From NCBI GenBank assembly GCA_902601475.1, contig CACKNK010000001.1:185075-249074 (forward strand): DNA of 64,000 nucleotides, read 5' to 3'. Source of the stretch: an uncultured SAR86 cluster bacterium. Lineage in GTDB: Bacteria; Pseudomonadota; Gammaproteobacteria; Magnimaribacterales; D2472. This document shows, in pieces, positions 1 to 9,675 of the stretch. Positions within the stretch are counted from its first letter, which is position 1; each line of letters begins with the position of its first letter. The translations under genes and the position numbers were made by a program. A model generated the notes under the pieces. It did no database searches. It saw nothing but the letters and a program-made list of their open reading frames with translations, and was not told where the DNA came from.

Positions 1-848
1 CTTAGTAACTTATCTCGAAGATTTGAAATTGTTGACCTTAACTCACCCCTGTGAACGATCATGTCTATTGCTCCATGATCAAGAAGAAATTCAGCTCGCT
101 GAAAGTCTTCGGGCAAATCAACTCTAACAGTCTCCTCAATAACCCTTCTTCCAGCAAATCCAACTAATGCACCGGGCTCCGCAATGTTGATGTCCCCTAA
201 CATTGCTATGCTTGCAGAGACTCCTCCAAAGATTGGATCAATCATCACCGAAAAATAAGGTAGCGACCTCGCTCTAAGTTTTTCCAATGCTGCTGCAGTT
301 TTTGCCATTTGCATAAGAGACACCATTGACTCTTGCATGCGCGCTCCCCCACTTGTAGAAAAACATATCAGTGGTAGATTTTTGTCGATTGCAGTCTGAA
401 CTGCTTTAACAAATTTAGTTCCAACAGTACCACCCATTGAACCACCCATAAATCTGAACTCAAATGCAGCGACTACAACTTCTTTTCCATCAAGCTTTCC
501 AACTCCAGTAACAAGAGCTTCTTTCTCCCCTGTTGAACTAACAGCCTCTTTAATTCTTTGATCATAAGACTTAGTATCTTTAAAATTGAGGATATTGTTT
601 GTTTCCTCATCAGAAGAGATTTCATTGAAGGAATCTTGATCCAAAAAAATTGAGATCCTTTTTCTAGCACCTATTCTCAGATGATGGCCGCATTTTGGGC
701 ATACAAATAACGATTTTTCCAGTTCCGGTTGGTACAAAATCGATTCACATGCTGGACAATTATTCCAAAGACCATCAGGAACTTTGCTTTTGGAGGCTGA
801 AGGTTCTTTTTCACCTATTGAGGGTATGAGCCTTGTTAACCAATTCAT
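1..848 (-). CDS. accD: Acetyl-CoA carboxylase carboxyltransferase subunit beta (partial, C-terminus beyond window)
   Basis: AccD is the beta half of the carboxyltransferase that moves the carboxyl group from biotin to acetyl-CoA, making malonyl-CoA for fatty-acid synthesis. Reading the minus strand from an ATG at 848 gives an open frame of 282 codons up to the window edge with no stop, so the last part of the protein is missing; E. coli AccD is about 304 residues. A four-cysteine zinc ribbon (CPAC, then CPKC about 18 residues later) lies near residues 27-49. The crotonase-like carboxyltransferase core follows, with FMGGSMGG, STSGGARMQE and GGVSAS motifs. The start codon overlaps the trpA stop as ATGA, so it is probably translationally coupled to the trp genes. 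Identity is secure. Confidence 0.96.
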   Translation of the reverse strand, partial: MNWLTRLIPSIGEKEPSASKSKVPDGLWNNCPACESILYQPELEKSLFVCPKCGHHLRIGARKRISIFLDQDSFNEISSDEETNNILNFKDTKSYDQRIKEAVSSTGEKEALVTGVGKLDGKEVVVAAFEFRFMGGSMGGTVGTKFVKAVQTAIDKNLPLICFSTSGGARMQESMVSLMQMAKTAAALEKLRARSLPYFSVMIDPIFGGVSASIAMLGDINIAEPGALVGFAGRRVIEETVRVDLPEDFQRAEFLLDHGAIDMIVHRGELRSTISNLRDKLL

Positions 849-1633
849 TTATTTATAACCGACTTAATTTCGCTTAAATAATTATATATTTTTTTATAAT
901 CTGTGGTTTTTTTTGCCTGGAAAATACTTTCAACTAAATATGATCCTATCACCACCCCATCTGCAACTTTAGAGATTGACTCGGCTTGCTCTTTATTTTT
1001 TATACCAAATCCAGCCATAACTGGTAGGTCAGTATTCTTTTGTAGGTCAATTACATTGCTCTTAATCTCTTCAAGGTCAACATTTGAGGAACCGGTGACC
1101 CCCTTGAGTGTTACGTAGTAAATAAATCCTGAGCTGGCATTACATATCTTCTTAGTTCTTTCTTTGGTGGTTGTTGGTGAAACTAGCGAAATTGAAACTA
1201 CGTTAGCATTTGAAATTCCAAGATCTTTTAGCGAATATTCTCCGGGAGCGTCAACAATTAAAACCCCATCAATCCCAATATCATCGAATCTCGAAAAAGC
1301 TTTTTGATTTTTTAAAAAACTGTTTAGGTAGCCCATCAAAACAATAGGAGTATTTGTGTTCTTTTTTCTAAAATTAGAAATGAGATCAATAATACCTTCA
1401 AATGAAGTTTTATTTGCTAGCGAACGATCATGAGCCGATTGAATTATTGGGCCTTCGGCTATGGGATCAGAAAAAGGTACTCCAACTTCAATAACATCAA
1501 CACCTGCATCAACAAAGCCATGCATTAACGAAAGTGTATCATCCATGTTTGGATCCCCAGCAACTAAATATGCTACTAGAGATTTAATATTATTGTTTTT
1601 ATTTTCAACAAGCTGTTTTTCAATCCTATTCAA
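845..1633 (-). CDS. trpA: Tryptophan synthase alpha chain
   Basis: TrpA cleaves indole-3-glycerol phosphate to indole and glyceraldehyde-3-phosphate and passes the indole through a tunnel to TrpB. The 262-residue TIM barrel has the usual length. The catalytic base Glu49 (VIEVG) is present. The residue matching catalytic Asp60 of the E. coli enzyme (ADGP) is Glu here (FSDPIAEGP, Glu60). The phosphate-binding GFGI and the late VVIGS motifs are intact. The start overlaps the trpB stop by 8 bp, and the stop overlaps the accD start as ATGA. It is the second-last gene of the leu-asd-fimV-truA-trp-accD series. Confidence 0.96.
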   Translation of the reverse strand: MNRIEKQLVENKNNNIKSLVAYLVAGDPNMDDTLSLMHGFVDAGVDVIEVGVPFSDPIAEGPIIQSAHDRSLANKTSFEGIIDLISNFRKKNTNTPIVLMGYLNSFLKNQKAFSRFDDIGIDGVLIVDAPGEYSLKDLGISNANVVSISLVSPTTTKERTKKICNASSGFIYYVTLKGVTGSSNVDLEEIKSNVIDLQKNTDLPVMAGFGIKNKEQAESISKVADGVVIGSYLVESIFQAKKTTDYKKIYNYLSEIKSVINK

Positions 1634-2828
1634 GATCTATGCCCTCAAGCTTGGCAACAGATGCAATGTCTTTATCACCTCTTCCTGATACATTGATAAC
1701 TATATTTTGATCTTCATTAAACTCACTACTTATTAAGTCAAGTGGAGCAAACGCATGAGCAGTTTCTAATGCGGGGATAATTCCTTCCAACTCACTCAAC
1801 TGATGAAATGCTTTCATAACTGATTCATCATCAACTGCAATGTATTCAGCTCTGCCGCTATCTTTTAAGAATGAGTGCTCTGGACCAACACCGGGATAAT
1901 CCAATCCAGCACTAATAGAACTAGTTGCCATAATTTGTCCATCTGAATCTTGCATTAGATAACTCTTGGCACCATGCAGTATTCCTGGCTCACCATCATT
2001 TAACGGCGCAGCATGCTTTCCTGTATCGATGCCTTGACCTGCCGCTTCTACACCAATCAAGCGAACATCTTCATCAATGAACGGATGAAAAATACCAATT
2101 GCATTTGAGCCTCCTCCAACACAAGCAATTATTGCATCAGGCAAGGATTGAAAAGAAGCCTGAGATTGATGAATTAACTCTCTTCCAACAATTGCATTGA
2201 AATCTCTAACGATCATCGGATAAGGATGAGGTCCAGTAACGCTCCCGATAATATAGTAAGTATTGTCAACATTGGTTACCCAATCACGAATGGCTTCATT
2301 TAAAGCATCTTTGAGTGTTGCGGTCCCTGATTCAACGGGATGCACATGTGCTCCTAATAGTTTTATTCTATATACGTTTAGTGATTGTCTTTGGACATCT
2401 TCAGCTCCCATGTAAATATGGCATTCTAGTCCTAACCGAGCTGCAACTGTTGCTGTTGCAACCCCATGCTGCCCTGCGCCGGTCTCAGCAATGATTCTAG
2501 TTTTACCCATCATTTTGGCAAGCAAGATTTGTCCGATAGTATTATTTATTTTGTGCGCACCAGTATGATTTAAGTCTTCTCGCTTCAGCCAAATATTTGG
2601 CCCCTTAAAATGCTCTGTTAACCTTTCAGCAAAATAAAGTGGAGATGGCCTGCCAACAAAATCAGCCAAATCCTTATCAATTTTTTTCTGAAATTCTGAA
2701 TCAGATTTTATGTCTTCATAGCATTTTTCAAGCTCATCCAGTGCTTCCATGAGGGTCTCAGGGACGAATTTACCACCATAGCTGCCAAAAAAGCCATCGC
2801 TATTAGGTTCACTGTACTTGTTTTTCAT
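1626..2828 (-). CDS. trpB: Tryptophan synthase beta chain
   Basis: TrpB is the PLP enzyme that condenses indole with serine to make tryptophan. I chose the ATG at 2828 (protein begins [10 protein letters not shown]), giving 400 residues, the usual family length. A longer in-frame version reaching 2909 would only add 27 residues read from inside trpF. The PLP lysine is Lys93 in the HTGAHKINN motif and the cofactor-phosphate loop GGGSNA is present. The gene overlaps the end of trpF by 20 bp and the start of trpA by 8 bp, so all three trp genes are probably read from one message. Identity is secure. Confidence 0.97.
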   Translation of the reverse strand: MKNKYSEPNSDGFFGSYGGKFVPETLMEALDELEKCYEDIKSDSEFQKKIDKDLADFVGRPSPLYFAERLTEHFKGPNIWLKREDLNHTGAHKINNTIGQILLAKMMGKTRIIAETGAGQHGVATATVAARLGLECHIYMGAEDVQRQSLNVYRIKLLGAHVHPVESGTATLKDALNEAIRDWVTNVDNTYYIIGSVTGPHPYPMIVRDFNAIVGRELIHQSQASFQSLPDAIIACVGGGSNAIGIFHPFIDEDVRLIGVEAAGQGIDTGKHAAPLNDGEPGILHGAKSYLMQDSDGQIMATSSISAGLDYPGVGPEHSFLKDSGRAEYIAVDDESVMKAFHQLSELEGIIPALETAHAFAPLDLISSEFNEDQNIVINVSGRGDKDIASVAKLEGIDLE

Positions 2829-3438
2829 AATTTCTAAGATTTTGAAAAAATTCTTTAATTTTCTTTTCTGATTTCTTTCCTGGAGATGTTTCAAGGGATG
2901 AATTAACATCCAGGCACCATAGCCCCAGTTTCAGCGCTGATTCAAAGTTATTATTGCCTACGCCGCCTGCAAGAATAAACTTTTTTTTATCTTTCTCCAA
3001 GCCATTTAGTAGATCCCAATTAAAGCGCTTACCCGTTCCTCCTGAAGCTTGAGGTGAGTATGATTCTAATAAAATAGCATCTGCATTTGGATATAAATTT
3101 ATTTTATCTACAAAAGTTTCATCTTTTACATGAATGGCCTTCCAGTAAGGCCTATTAAACTGTGCACAAAATTCGTCAGTCTCATTGCCATGGAATTGAA
3201 GCAATGCATTAGGAATAATGTTGATAATTTCATTAACAAATGAAATTTTTTCATTAACAAAAACAATAACTGGCGTGATCTCATCATCAATAAACTCTTG
3301 AGCTTGCTTTAAAAAATTAGCATCTATATATCTTGGGCTATTTTGGTATGTAATAAATCCTAAGTAGTCTGGTTTAAATTTTTGAACACTATCCAAACAG
3401 CTTAAATCATTAATTCCGCATACTTTAATCTTACTCAT
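2809..3438 (-). CDS. trpF: Phosphoribosylanthranilate isomerase
   Basis: TrpF performs the Amadori rearrangement of phosphoribosylanthranilate in tryptophan synthesis. The 209-residue TIM barrel has the N-terminal KVCGI motif with the catalytic cysteine at Cys7. The C-terminal AGGVG phosphate loop and a late LDVNSSLE motif are also present. The position of the general-acid Asp (LLD in characterised enzymes, Asp126 in Thermotoga) reads LLES here, that is Glu125 just before [10 protein letters not shown]. The start overlaps the truA stop as ATGA, and trpB starts inside its 3' end. The order truA-trpF next to accD matches Pseudomonas, except that trpB and trpA are inserted here. Confidence 0.95.
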   Translation of the reverse strand: MSKIKVCGINDLSCLDSVQKFKPDYLGFITYQNSPRYIDANFLKQAQEFIDDEITPVIVFVNEKISFVNEIINIIPNALLQFHGNETDEFCAQFNRPYWKAIHVKDETFVDKINLYPNADAILLESYSPQASGGTGKRFNWDLLNGLEKDKKKFILAGGVGNNNFESALKLGLWCLDVNSSLETSPGKKSEKKIKEFFQNLRNYEKQVQ

Positions 3439-4220
3439 AACGAATCAAAAAATTTCTTAAAAGGAATATTGGTATTTTGTATGTCCTTATATTTAGCACC
3501 TAAAAAATATAAACCATTAGCTGGTGCAGTTTTTCCTGCCAAAGCTCTATTTTTAGAACTTATTATGTCGGTTATTGTATATTCTGAATCTGCATTTGTT
3601 GAAATCTCAACTAATGTACCGATTAGTATCCTGATCATGTTATGAAGAAAAGCATTGGCACTAAATTCAATACAAATTAAGTTATCTCTTTCTTCAAAAC
3701 TAGCTTTTGATATGGTTTTCACAGGATCTTTTGCTGAGCATTGAGATGATCTAAAGGCACTAAAGTCATGTGTACCGATAATTCCTTTAAGTTCTTTACT
3801 TAATAGTTTGAGGTCTATTGGTTTGTTGACATGATAAACGTAGTTTCTAAGAAAAGTAGATCTGATTTCTCCAACCTTTATCAAATAAACATACGATCTT
3901 TCATATGCGGAGAATCTAGCATGAAAATTAGAATCAGCTTCCTCAACATGAGTTACAACAAGATCATCTGGAAGGGAGCTATTAAATGCAGCTATCCAAT
4001 TTATATTTCTGCTGGGATCTTCAACTGAAAAATCAAATATTTGACTTAACGCATGTACGCCTTTATCAGTCCTGCCAGCACAATTCACTCTTGAAGATAG
4101 ATTAGAAAAGCTCTTTAATGCTTTTTCGAGTTCATCTTGAACAGAGCGAGCATTTTTTTGAAACTGAAACCCTGAAAATAGGGTTCCATCGTACTGACAA
4201 ATGCCTACAAACCTAGTCAA
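3435..4220 (-). CDS. truA: tRNA pseudouridine synthase A
   Basis: TruA converts uridines 38-40 in the anticodon stem-loop of many tRNAs to pseudouridine. The 261-residue protein has the catalytic aspartate at Asp52 in the signature GRTDKGVHA and the family's FHARFSA motif. The late section has a typical FLHNMIRILIGTL helix. Start and stop codons overlap fimV and trpF by 4 bp each (ATGA), so it sits mid-operon. FimV-truA-trpF is a classical gammaproteobacterial gene order. Confidence 0.96.
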   Translation of the reverse strand: MTRFVGICQYDGTLFSGFQFQKNARSVQDELEKALKSFSNLSSRVNCAGRTDKGVHALSQIFDFSVEDPSRNINWIAAFNSSLPDDLVVTHVEEADSNFHARFSAYERSYVYLIKVGEIRSTFLRNYVYHVNKPIDLKLLSKELKGIIGTHDFSAFRSSQCSAKDPVKTISKASFEERDNLICIEFSANAFLHNMIRILIGTLVEISTNADSEYTITDIISSKNRALAGKTAPANGLYFLGAKYKDIQNTNIPFKKFFDSL

Positions 4221-5566
4221 AGCTCGAGTTTAGATTGGAGCACTTTTATATCATCAAGGATTCTCTTGCTTGATGATGCCTCCTGCAGTTCATCTAAAAT
4301 TTTATTTGCATCCTCGAAAGCACCCATTTCAATGTATGCTCTTGCTAAATCAAGTTGTTGCATCTCATCATCATTCTCAATGCTTAGTTCAGTATCAAGA
4401 TTGGAATCTTGAATATCTGCTTCATCATTATCATTCTTGATGGTTTTTTTACCTCTTGAGATCAAGAAGTAGGCTATCGTTACACCAAATGCAAAGCTTA
4501 ATAAGCTAATAATTATCAGTGACATGGAGGATCTATCTGTTGAAGAGCTCACCTGTCTATTACTATCTGATGAGGCCTTTAAATTAACAATAGTAGTGTT
4601 TGCATCAACAATTTTTTCAGGCGTAGCCTGAGATGTACCTTGAGGTATAGGTTCTGTTACTTTATTTAAATCAGGATCAACATAACTTTCTGTTGCTTCA
4701 GATTCATCCTCAATGATAGGGTCATTTTCTGCATAATTAATAGAATCTTCAGGAGAGGTGAGGATTAGTTTACTATCATTTTTTTGAATATTCGGATCCA
4801 TAAAATTTATAGATTCTTTTGCTGATTCAGAATCTACTGACTCTATTTCATTTGCTGATGGAATGTTTAAGTCTAAATCTGATCGAACCTTATGGATGTT
4901 CCCATCAATGAAGGCATCTGGATTTGACATAAATAAGGCCCACATAATCTGATATATTGATGCATCGTAAGATGAGGCTAAAGATTTTGAAACTGACCAA
5001 ATGGTATCAATTTCTTCTGCATAAACTGTGCTTTTGGTTATAGGAGTAAACTCAGTTTGATCATCTAAATCAAGATCCTCCTCCTCAATATCAACGCCCT
5101 CAGCCATGAGAACTGGTTCGTTATTATCTTTTGGTTCAAATATTTCAGGTTCGCCTACAATCTTTTTTGCTGGCAATGTAAAACTTGTTTGCTGTTTGCG
5201 CTGTGAGATTATTCTTCTAGCATCTGAAGGTAAAAAAATAAATATATCCTTCTTAAAGCTTTCCCCAAAGCTCAACCTAAACGAAAAATAATCATTTAGA
5301 TATGAATCTTTTAGAGCAATCGTTAATCTTTGTTTATTTTCAAAATTTTCAAGCAAAGAGAACTTGATACTTGTTAGATCAAGCGGATTAGATGTCTTGT
5401 ATGTAGAAAAAATTAGTTCATTCTCTTCAAAAGTTTTTGAAGCTGAAAAATCTATCTTTATGATTGCCTCGCCATCATTATTGATACTTACGTCGGGTGC
5501 TGAAATCTTGACTTGGCCAAAAAGAGGCGCTACTAAACACAGTAAAACTAGATGTTGAAACTTCAT
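4217..5566 (-). CDS. fimV: FimV/HubP-family polar landmark protein
   Basis: FimV-family proteins are inner-membrane, peptidoglycan-associated scaffolds that organise the cell pole, for example type IV pili in Pseudomonas. The 449 residues show a signal peptide (1-18), a FimV-type N-terminal beta domain (about 19-130), a LysM-like segment (about 183-240, WSVSKSLA and IYQIMWALF), a long acidic Ser/Asp/Glu linker (240-345), one membrane helix (about 349-369) and the conserved FimV C-terminal helical domain (401-446, LDLARAYIEMGAFEDA). It is short compared with Pseudomonas FimV (over 900 residues). Position between asd and truA supports the call. No pilus genes are in the window, so the partner structure is unknown. 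Confidence 0.88.
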   Translation of the reverse strand: MKFQHLVLLCLVAPLFGQVKISAPDVSINNDGEAIIKIDFSASKTFEENELIFSTYKTSNPLDLTSIKFSLLENFENKQRLTIALKDSYLNDYFSFRLSFGESFKKDIFIFLPSDARRIISQRKQQTSFTLPAKKIVGEPEIFEPKDNNEPVLMAEGVDIEEEDLDLDDQTEFTPITKSTVYAEEIDTIWSVSKSLASSYDASIYQIMWALFMSNPDAFIDGNIHKVRSDLDLNIPSANEIESVDSESAKESINFMDPNIQKNDSKLILTSPEDSINYAENDPIIEDESEATESYVDPDLNKVTEPIPQGTSQATPEKIVDANTTIVNLKASSDSNRQVSSSTDRSSMSLIIISLLSFAFGVTIAYFLISRGKKTIKNDNDEADIQDSNLDTELSIENDDEMQQLDLARAYIEMGAFEDANKILDELQEASSSKRILDDIKVLQSKLEL

Positions 5567-5567
5567 T

Positions 5568-6593
5568 TTAATTTCTCTTTAAAGAGTTATTATTTAACAA
5601 TCTCTCAGCAATTTGAATTGCATTGAGTGCCGCTCCTTTTCCATAAACATTATCAGCAACAATCCATAAAGATATCAACCCATGATCATGCATATCTTTA
5701 CTTCTTACTCTGCCTACATAAACCTCCTCAGTATCATTTGCATGCTCAAGGGGTGTTGGATACTCTTGTAAATCAGGATTATCTATTACTGTAACCCCAT
5801 TAAAATTATTAAGAGCCTTTAAAACTTCTTCCCTAGTAACAAAATTTTTGGTTTTTATAAATACAGCTTCAGAATGTCCATTAAAAACAGGGACCCTGAC
5901 ACAGGTTGCATTGACAGTTATTTTTGGATCCATAATTTTTTGAGTTTCCCAAACCACTTTCATCTCTTCTTTTGTATAGTAATCATCTAAAAATACGTCG
6001 CACTGAGGGATTGCATTGAAAGCTATTTGTTTTGGATAGACCTTTTGAATTTCGGTAGATTCTTTTGAGAATGTTTCCTGACGAAGCTCTTCTACAGCTG
6101 CCTTTCCAGTCCCTGAAACCGCTTGATAGGTTGCTAAGTCAAAATGGTCTATCTCTGCCAAGTCATGAATTGGCTTCAAGGCCATAAGCAGTTGAGCAGT
6201 TGTACAATTAGGATTAGCTATGAGTGTTGGTTCCTTTAGGTCGTCAATTATTCCTCCGTTTATTTCTGGGACAATGAGCGGGACATCTTCCTGATATCTA
6301 AACTCAGAAGACAAATCGATTACATAATTATCTTGATTTATAGCTTCGTAACAAAATTTTCTTGCTACTGATGAGCCGGCGCTAAAAATTGTTAAATCTA
6401 AACCATTAAACGAATCCTTATTTAAAGGCTTAATAATTTGCTCTTCTGAGCTAAATAATACAGATTCACCAACAGTACTTTTTCCAAATAAAGAAAGTTT
6501 ATTAATTGGAAAATCTCTTTTAGCTAATAAATCTAATAGCTTTCGACCAACCATTCCCGTTGCCCCAACAATGCCTAAATTTATTGCTTTCAT
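5568..6593 (-). CDS. asd: Aspartate-semialdehyde dehydrogenase
   Basis: This NADPH enzyme reduces aspartyl phosphate to aspartate semialdehyde, the branch point to lysine/diaminopimelate, threonine and methionine. The 341-residue protein has the N-terminal nucleotide-binding GATGMVG loop, the active-site cysteine in NPNCTT, and the SGTGKAAVEEL and CVRVPVFNGHSE motifs of the family. The start overlaps the leuB stop as ATGA, and one base separates its stop from the fimV start. The leuB-asd-fimV order matches Pseudomonas, apart from the usg paralogue that sits after asd there and is missing here. Confidence 0.96.
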   Translation of the reverse strand: MKAINLGIVGATGMVGRKLLDLLAKRDFPINKLSLFGKSTVGESVLFSSEEQIIKPLNKDSFNGLDLTIFSAGSSVARKFCYEAINQDNYVIDLSSEFRYQEDVPLIVPEINGGIIDDLKEPTLIANPNCTTAQLLMALKPIHDLAEIDHFDLATYQAVSGTGKAAVEELRQETFSKESTEIQKVYPKQIAFNAIPQCDVFLDDYYTKEEMKVVWETQKIMDPKITVNATCVRVPVFNGHSEAVFIKTKNFVTREEVLKALNNFNGVTVIDNPDLQEYPTPLEHANDTEEVYVGRVRSKDMHDHGLISLWIVADNVYGKGAALNAIQIAERLLNNNSLKRN

Positions 6594-7660
6594 TTAAGAA
6601 TCTCGATAAGTTCTTTAGCTACTTCAGAAGTTTTTAAAAAAGTACTCTCATTAGCTATATCTTTAGTCCTTGCTCCATTAGAAATTAGACAACGTACAGC
6701 CTTATCAAGTTCATCAGCAAGGCTATCTAAGTTAAGAGAATACCTAAAAGCCATCGATAAAGACAAAATCATCGCCAGAGGATTAGCTAAATCTTTGCCT
6801 GCAATATCAGGAGCGCTTCCGTGACATGGCTCATACATACCAACATTTTTCTCATTTAATGAAGCTGAAGGAAGCATCCCAATTGATCCTGTTAATGTAG
6901 CAGCAATATCTGAAAGAATATCCCCAAATAAGTTTGAAGCTAAAATTACATCGAATTGATTAGGGTCTATGACCAACTGCATGGCAGCATTGTCTGCGAG
7001 CATGTGAGAAAGTTCTTGGCTAGAAAAGTTTTTATTATGTAAGTCGGTTACTGTTTCTCTCCAAAATCTAGAAACTTCAAGAACATTGGCTTTATCAACT
7101 GAGCAAACTTTATTTTTTCTTTTTTGGCTAGCCTCAAATGCAATTTTAGCTATTCGATTAATTTCGTCAGCATCATATCGCATTGTATTAAAGCCAAATG
7201 CTGGGGTAACTGATTTATCAATGCCTCTTGGTTCACCAAAATATAGTCCGCCAGTTAGTTCACGGACAATTAAAATATCTAAATTCTCAATAACCCCTTT
7301 TTTAAGAGAAGATGCATCTGCGAGCTCATTAAATAGAAAAGCTGGACGTAGATTTGCAAATAAATCGAGCTCTTTTCTTAAAGTCAAAAGTGCTTGCTCA
7401 GGCCTTTTATCCCATTCCAAAGAGTCCCATTTCGGAGCCCCAACGGCACCAAAAAGAATTGCATCTGAATCTTTTGCCAATGAAAGAGCTTCATCAGTAA
7501 TAGGCAACCCATGCTCTTCATATGAGGTTCCCCCAACTGACTTGTGATTAACTTGTAAATCAAGATTATCTCTGGTCATCAAGTAATCAAGAATCTCAAG
7601 CGCAGATTCCATTACTTCAGCACCAATTCCATCTCCAGGTAATGCTAATATCTTCTTCAT
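6590..7660 (-). CDS. leuB: 3-isopropylmalate dehydrogenase
   Basis: LeuB oxidises and decarboxylates 3-isopropylmalate to 2-oxoisocaproate in leucine synthesis, using NAD and a divalent metal. The 356-residue protein has the GDGIGAEV start, the substrate-binding region around VRELTGGLYFGEP, and the NLFGDILSD and EPCHGSAPDIAGK motifs that carry metal and NAD ligands. Four bases separate it from leuD upstream, and its stop overlaps the asd start. Identity is clear from the motifs and the leuC-leuD-leuB context. Confidence 0.97.
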   Translation of the reverse strand: MKKILALPGDGIGAEVMESALEILDYLMTRDNLDLQVNHKSVGGTSYEEHGLPITDEALSLAKDSDAILFGAVGAPKWDSLEWDKRPEQALLTLRKELDLFANLRPAFLFNELADASSLKKGVIENLDILIVRELTGGLYFGEPRGIDKSVTPAFGFNTMRYDADEINRIAKIAFEASQKRKNKVCSVDKANVLEVSRFWRETVTDLHNKNFSSQELSHMLADNAAMQLVIDPNQFDVILASNLFGDILSDIAATLTGSIGMLPSASLNEKNVGMYEPCHGSAPDIAGKDLANPLAMILSLSMAFRYSLNLDSLADELDKAVRCLISNGARTKDIANESTFLKTSEVAKELIEILK

Positions 7661-7664
7661 TTAC

Positions 7665-8291
7665 TTAATTAAGCCAAGGTTTATGTTTCAATCTATTAGA
7701 TTCATAAGATTTGATCTTGTCAGAAATTGATAAGGTAATATCCACCTCATCCTGACCTGTAATAATCATGTCTAGCATCCCAGAATCAACTTCAAAAGCA
7801 ATTTTTTCATTTTTGATGACAATGTTCTTATCTACAAGGCTGATGTGAAGTTTTGATTCATTGCTCACATGGTCTTTCACCATTAAAAGTTTATCTTGGT
7901 TAAGGGCTATTGGAAGAACTCCATTCTTAAAACAATTATTATAAAAAATATCGCCAAAAGACTCTGCTATAACTGTTTCTATACCAAAATCACGTAGTGC
8001 CCAAACTGCATGTTCTCTACTAGACCCACATCCAAAATTTTTACCTGTGATAATAATTTTTGATTCGTTGAATGGCGCTTGATTCAAAATAAAATCTTGA
8101 TTTAGTGATCTCGATGAAGTTGGAGTATTAATATTTGCAATATCGTGATATCTCCATCCATCAAACAAAAATTCTCCAAATCCAAATTTCTTTATAGACT
8201 TAAGGTACTCGGTAGGAATAATTTGATCAGTATCAATGTTATCTATATCAAGGATGCAGGCAATCCCTGAAATATTTTTAAACTCACTCAT
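7665..8291 (-). CDS. leuD: 3-isopropylmalate dehydratase small subunit
   Basis: LeuD is the swivelling small subunit of isopropylmalate isomerase, which with LeuC converts 2-isopropylmalate to 3-isopropylmalate. I use the ATG at 8291 (MSEFKNISG), giving 208 residues; an ATG 15 bases earlier (8306) is possible but lies deeper inside leuC. Motifs include DNIDTDQIIP near the start and FGCGSSREHAVWAL for substrate binding. The gene overlaps the leuC end by 8 bp, consistent with coupled translation of the two subunits. Confidence 0.95.
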   Translation of the reverse strand: MSEFKNISGIACILDIDNIDTDQIIPTEYLKSIKKFGFGEFLFDGWRYHDIANINTPTSSRSLNQDFILNQAPFNESKIIITGKNFGCGSSREHAVWALRDFGIETVIAESFGDIFYNNCFKNGVLPIALNQDKLLMVKDHVSNESKLHISLVDKNIVIKNEKIAFEVDSGMLDMIITGQDEVDITLSISDKIKSYESNRLKHKPWLN

Positions 8292-9675
8292 GCGGAATTC
8301 CTCCATGGATAGCTATTCTTGCTGCCATCATGGGGCTTACCAGGTGTGTTCTTCCCATATGTCCTTGCCGGCCTTCAAAATTTCTATTAGATGTAGATGC
8401 ACATCTGTCACCGGGAGATAATTTATCCTCGTTCATCCCCAAACACATTGAGCAACCTGGATCCCTCCAACTAAAGCCTGCTTCAATAAAAATTTTATCA
8501 AGGCCTTCTTTTTCGGCTTGTAACTTTACTTGACCAGAACCTGGAACAATCAAAGCCTCCTCAATACTTTCTGAAATTCTTTTGTCTTTAACCTCAGCTG
8601 CTACTGACCTTAGATCTTCTATTCTTGAATTAGTACATGAACCAACAAATACTTTATTAAAAGTAAGATCAGATAATTTTTCTCTTTCTTTTAGACCCAT
8701 ATATTCAATTGCCTTTTTATAAGTTGAATATTTATCACTATTTTGATCTAGTTCGGGAACACATGAGTCATAGTCGCTTGTCATTTCAGGAGAGGTTCCC
8801 CAGGAGACCTGTGGCTTAATTTTGGAAACATCAATTTCTATTTCCTTATCAAACTTTGCGTTTGAATCTGAAGAAAGACTTTTCCAGTATTCTAGCGCTT
8901 TATCATATTCACTTTTATCTAGCTGCACCTTGTCAGATAGGTAAGATTCTGTAATTTTATCGAAAGCAATTAAGCCAACCTTAGCTCCTGCTTCGATAGA
9001 CATATTGCAAATAGTCATTCGAGATTCCATTGAAAGAGATGAGATATAGTCTCCGCTAAATTCAATGGCATGTCCTGTTCCCCCATCGGTTCCGATTGAT
9101 CGGATCACATATAAAATAACATCCTTGGAAGTAACATCATCTCGAGGACAACCTAATAGATTAATTCTAAAGTTCTTAAGCTTTTTAATTCTTAAGCATT
9201 GTGTAGCTAAAACATGTTCTACCTCTGAGGTGCCAATTCCCATTGATAGAGCAGCAAATGCTCCATGTGTTGAGGTATGAGAATCTCCGCATACTATCGT
9301 CATGCCTGGTAAAGTGAAGCCATTTTCAGGACCAACAACATGAACTATCCCTTGTTTCTCTGAATTGATATCAAATTGTGGGATATCAAATTTATTACAA
9401 TTTCTATCAAGCTCTATAATCTGAATTTTTGATACCTCATCCTCAATGGATTCAAGTTCAAAGTTTTGACCCCTTGCTGTGGGAACATTGTGATCAGGAG
9501 TTGCAATATTGGCAGCAAGTCTCCATGGCTTTAGATTTTTTTTGCTGATCCCGTCAAATGCTTGTGGAGATGTAACCTCATGAAGAAAGTGTCGATCGAT
9601 ATAAACAAGGTGATCACCTGATCCTAGATCTTCTACGACATGGTCATCCCATAACTTGTCATAAAGGGTTTTCAT
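8284..9675 (-). CDS. leuC: 3-isopropylmalate dehydratase large subunit
   Basis: LeuC is the aconitase-family catalytic subunit of isopropylmalate isomerase and carries a [4Fe-4S] cluster. The 463 residues have the expected cluster cysteines: one in FVGSCTNSR and two in DPGCSMCLGMN. The CGDSHTSTHGAFG-like motif (CGDSHTSTHGAF) and the end motif NRNFEGRQG are typical. Its start codon shares one base with the aroC stop (TAATG arrangement), and leuD begins within its last codons. Confidence 0.96.
   Translation of the reverse strand: MKTLYDKLWDDHVVEDLGSGDHLVYIDRHFLHEVTSPQAFDGISKKNLKPWRLAANIATPDHNVPTARGQNFELESIEDEVSKIQIIELDRNCNKFDIPQFDINSEKQGIVHVVGPENGFTLPGMTIVCGDSHTSTHGAFAALSMGIGTSEVEHVLATQCLRIKKLKNFRINLLGCPRDDVTSKDVILYVIRSIGTDGGTGHAIEFSGDYISSLSMESRMTICNMSIEAGAKVGLIAFDKITESYLSDKVQLDKSEYDKALEYWKSLSSDSNAKFDKEIEIDVSKIKPQVSWGTSPEMTSDYDSCVPELDQNSDKYSTYKKAIEYMGLKEREKLSDLTFNKVFVGSCTNSRIEDLRSVAAEVKDKRISESIEEALIVPGSGQVKLQAEKEGLDKIFIEAGFSWRDPGCSMCLGMNEDKLSPGDRCASTSNRNFEGRQGHMGRTHLVSPMMAARIAIHGGIPHE

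Noticed and set aside
2829..2909. Longer trpB start at 2909
   Set aside because: The extra 27 residues are a second reading of the trpF 3' end; TrpB family length and the start [10 protein letters not shown] fit the ATG at 2828.
7086..7547. 153-codon open frame on the plus strand inside leuB
   Set aside because: Antisense shadow of a well-conserved gene, with no family-like sequence of its own.
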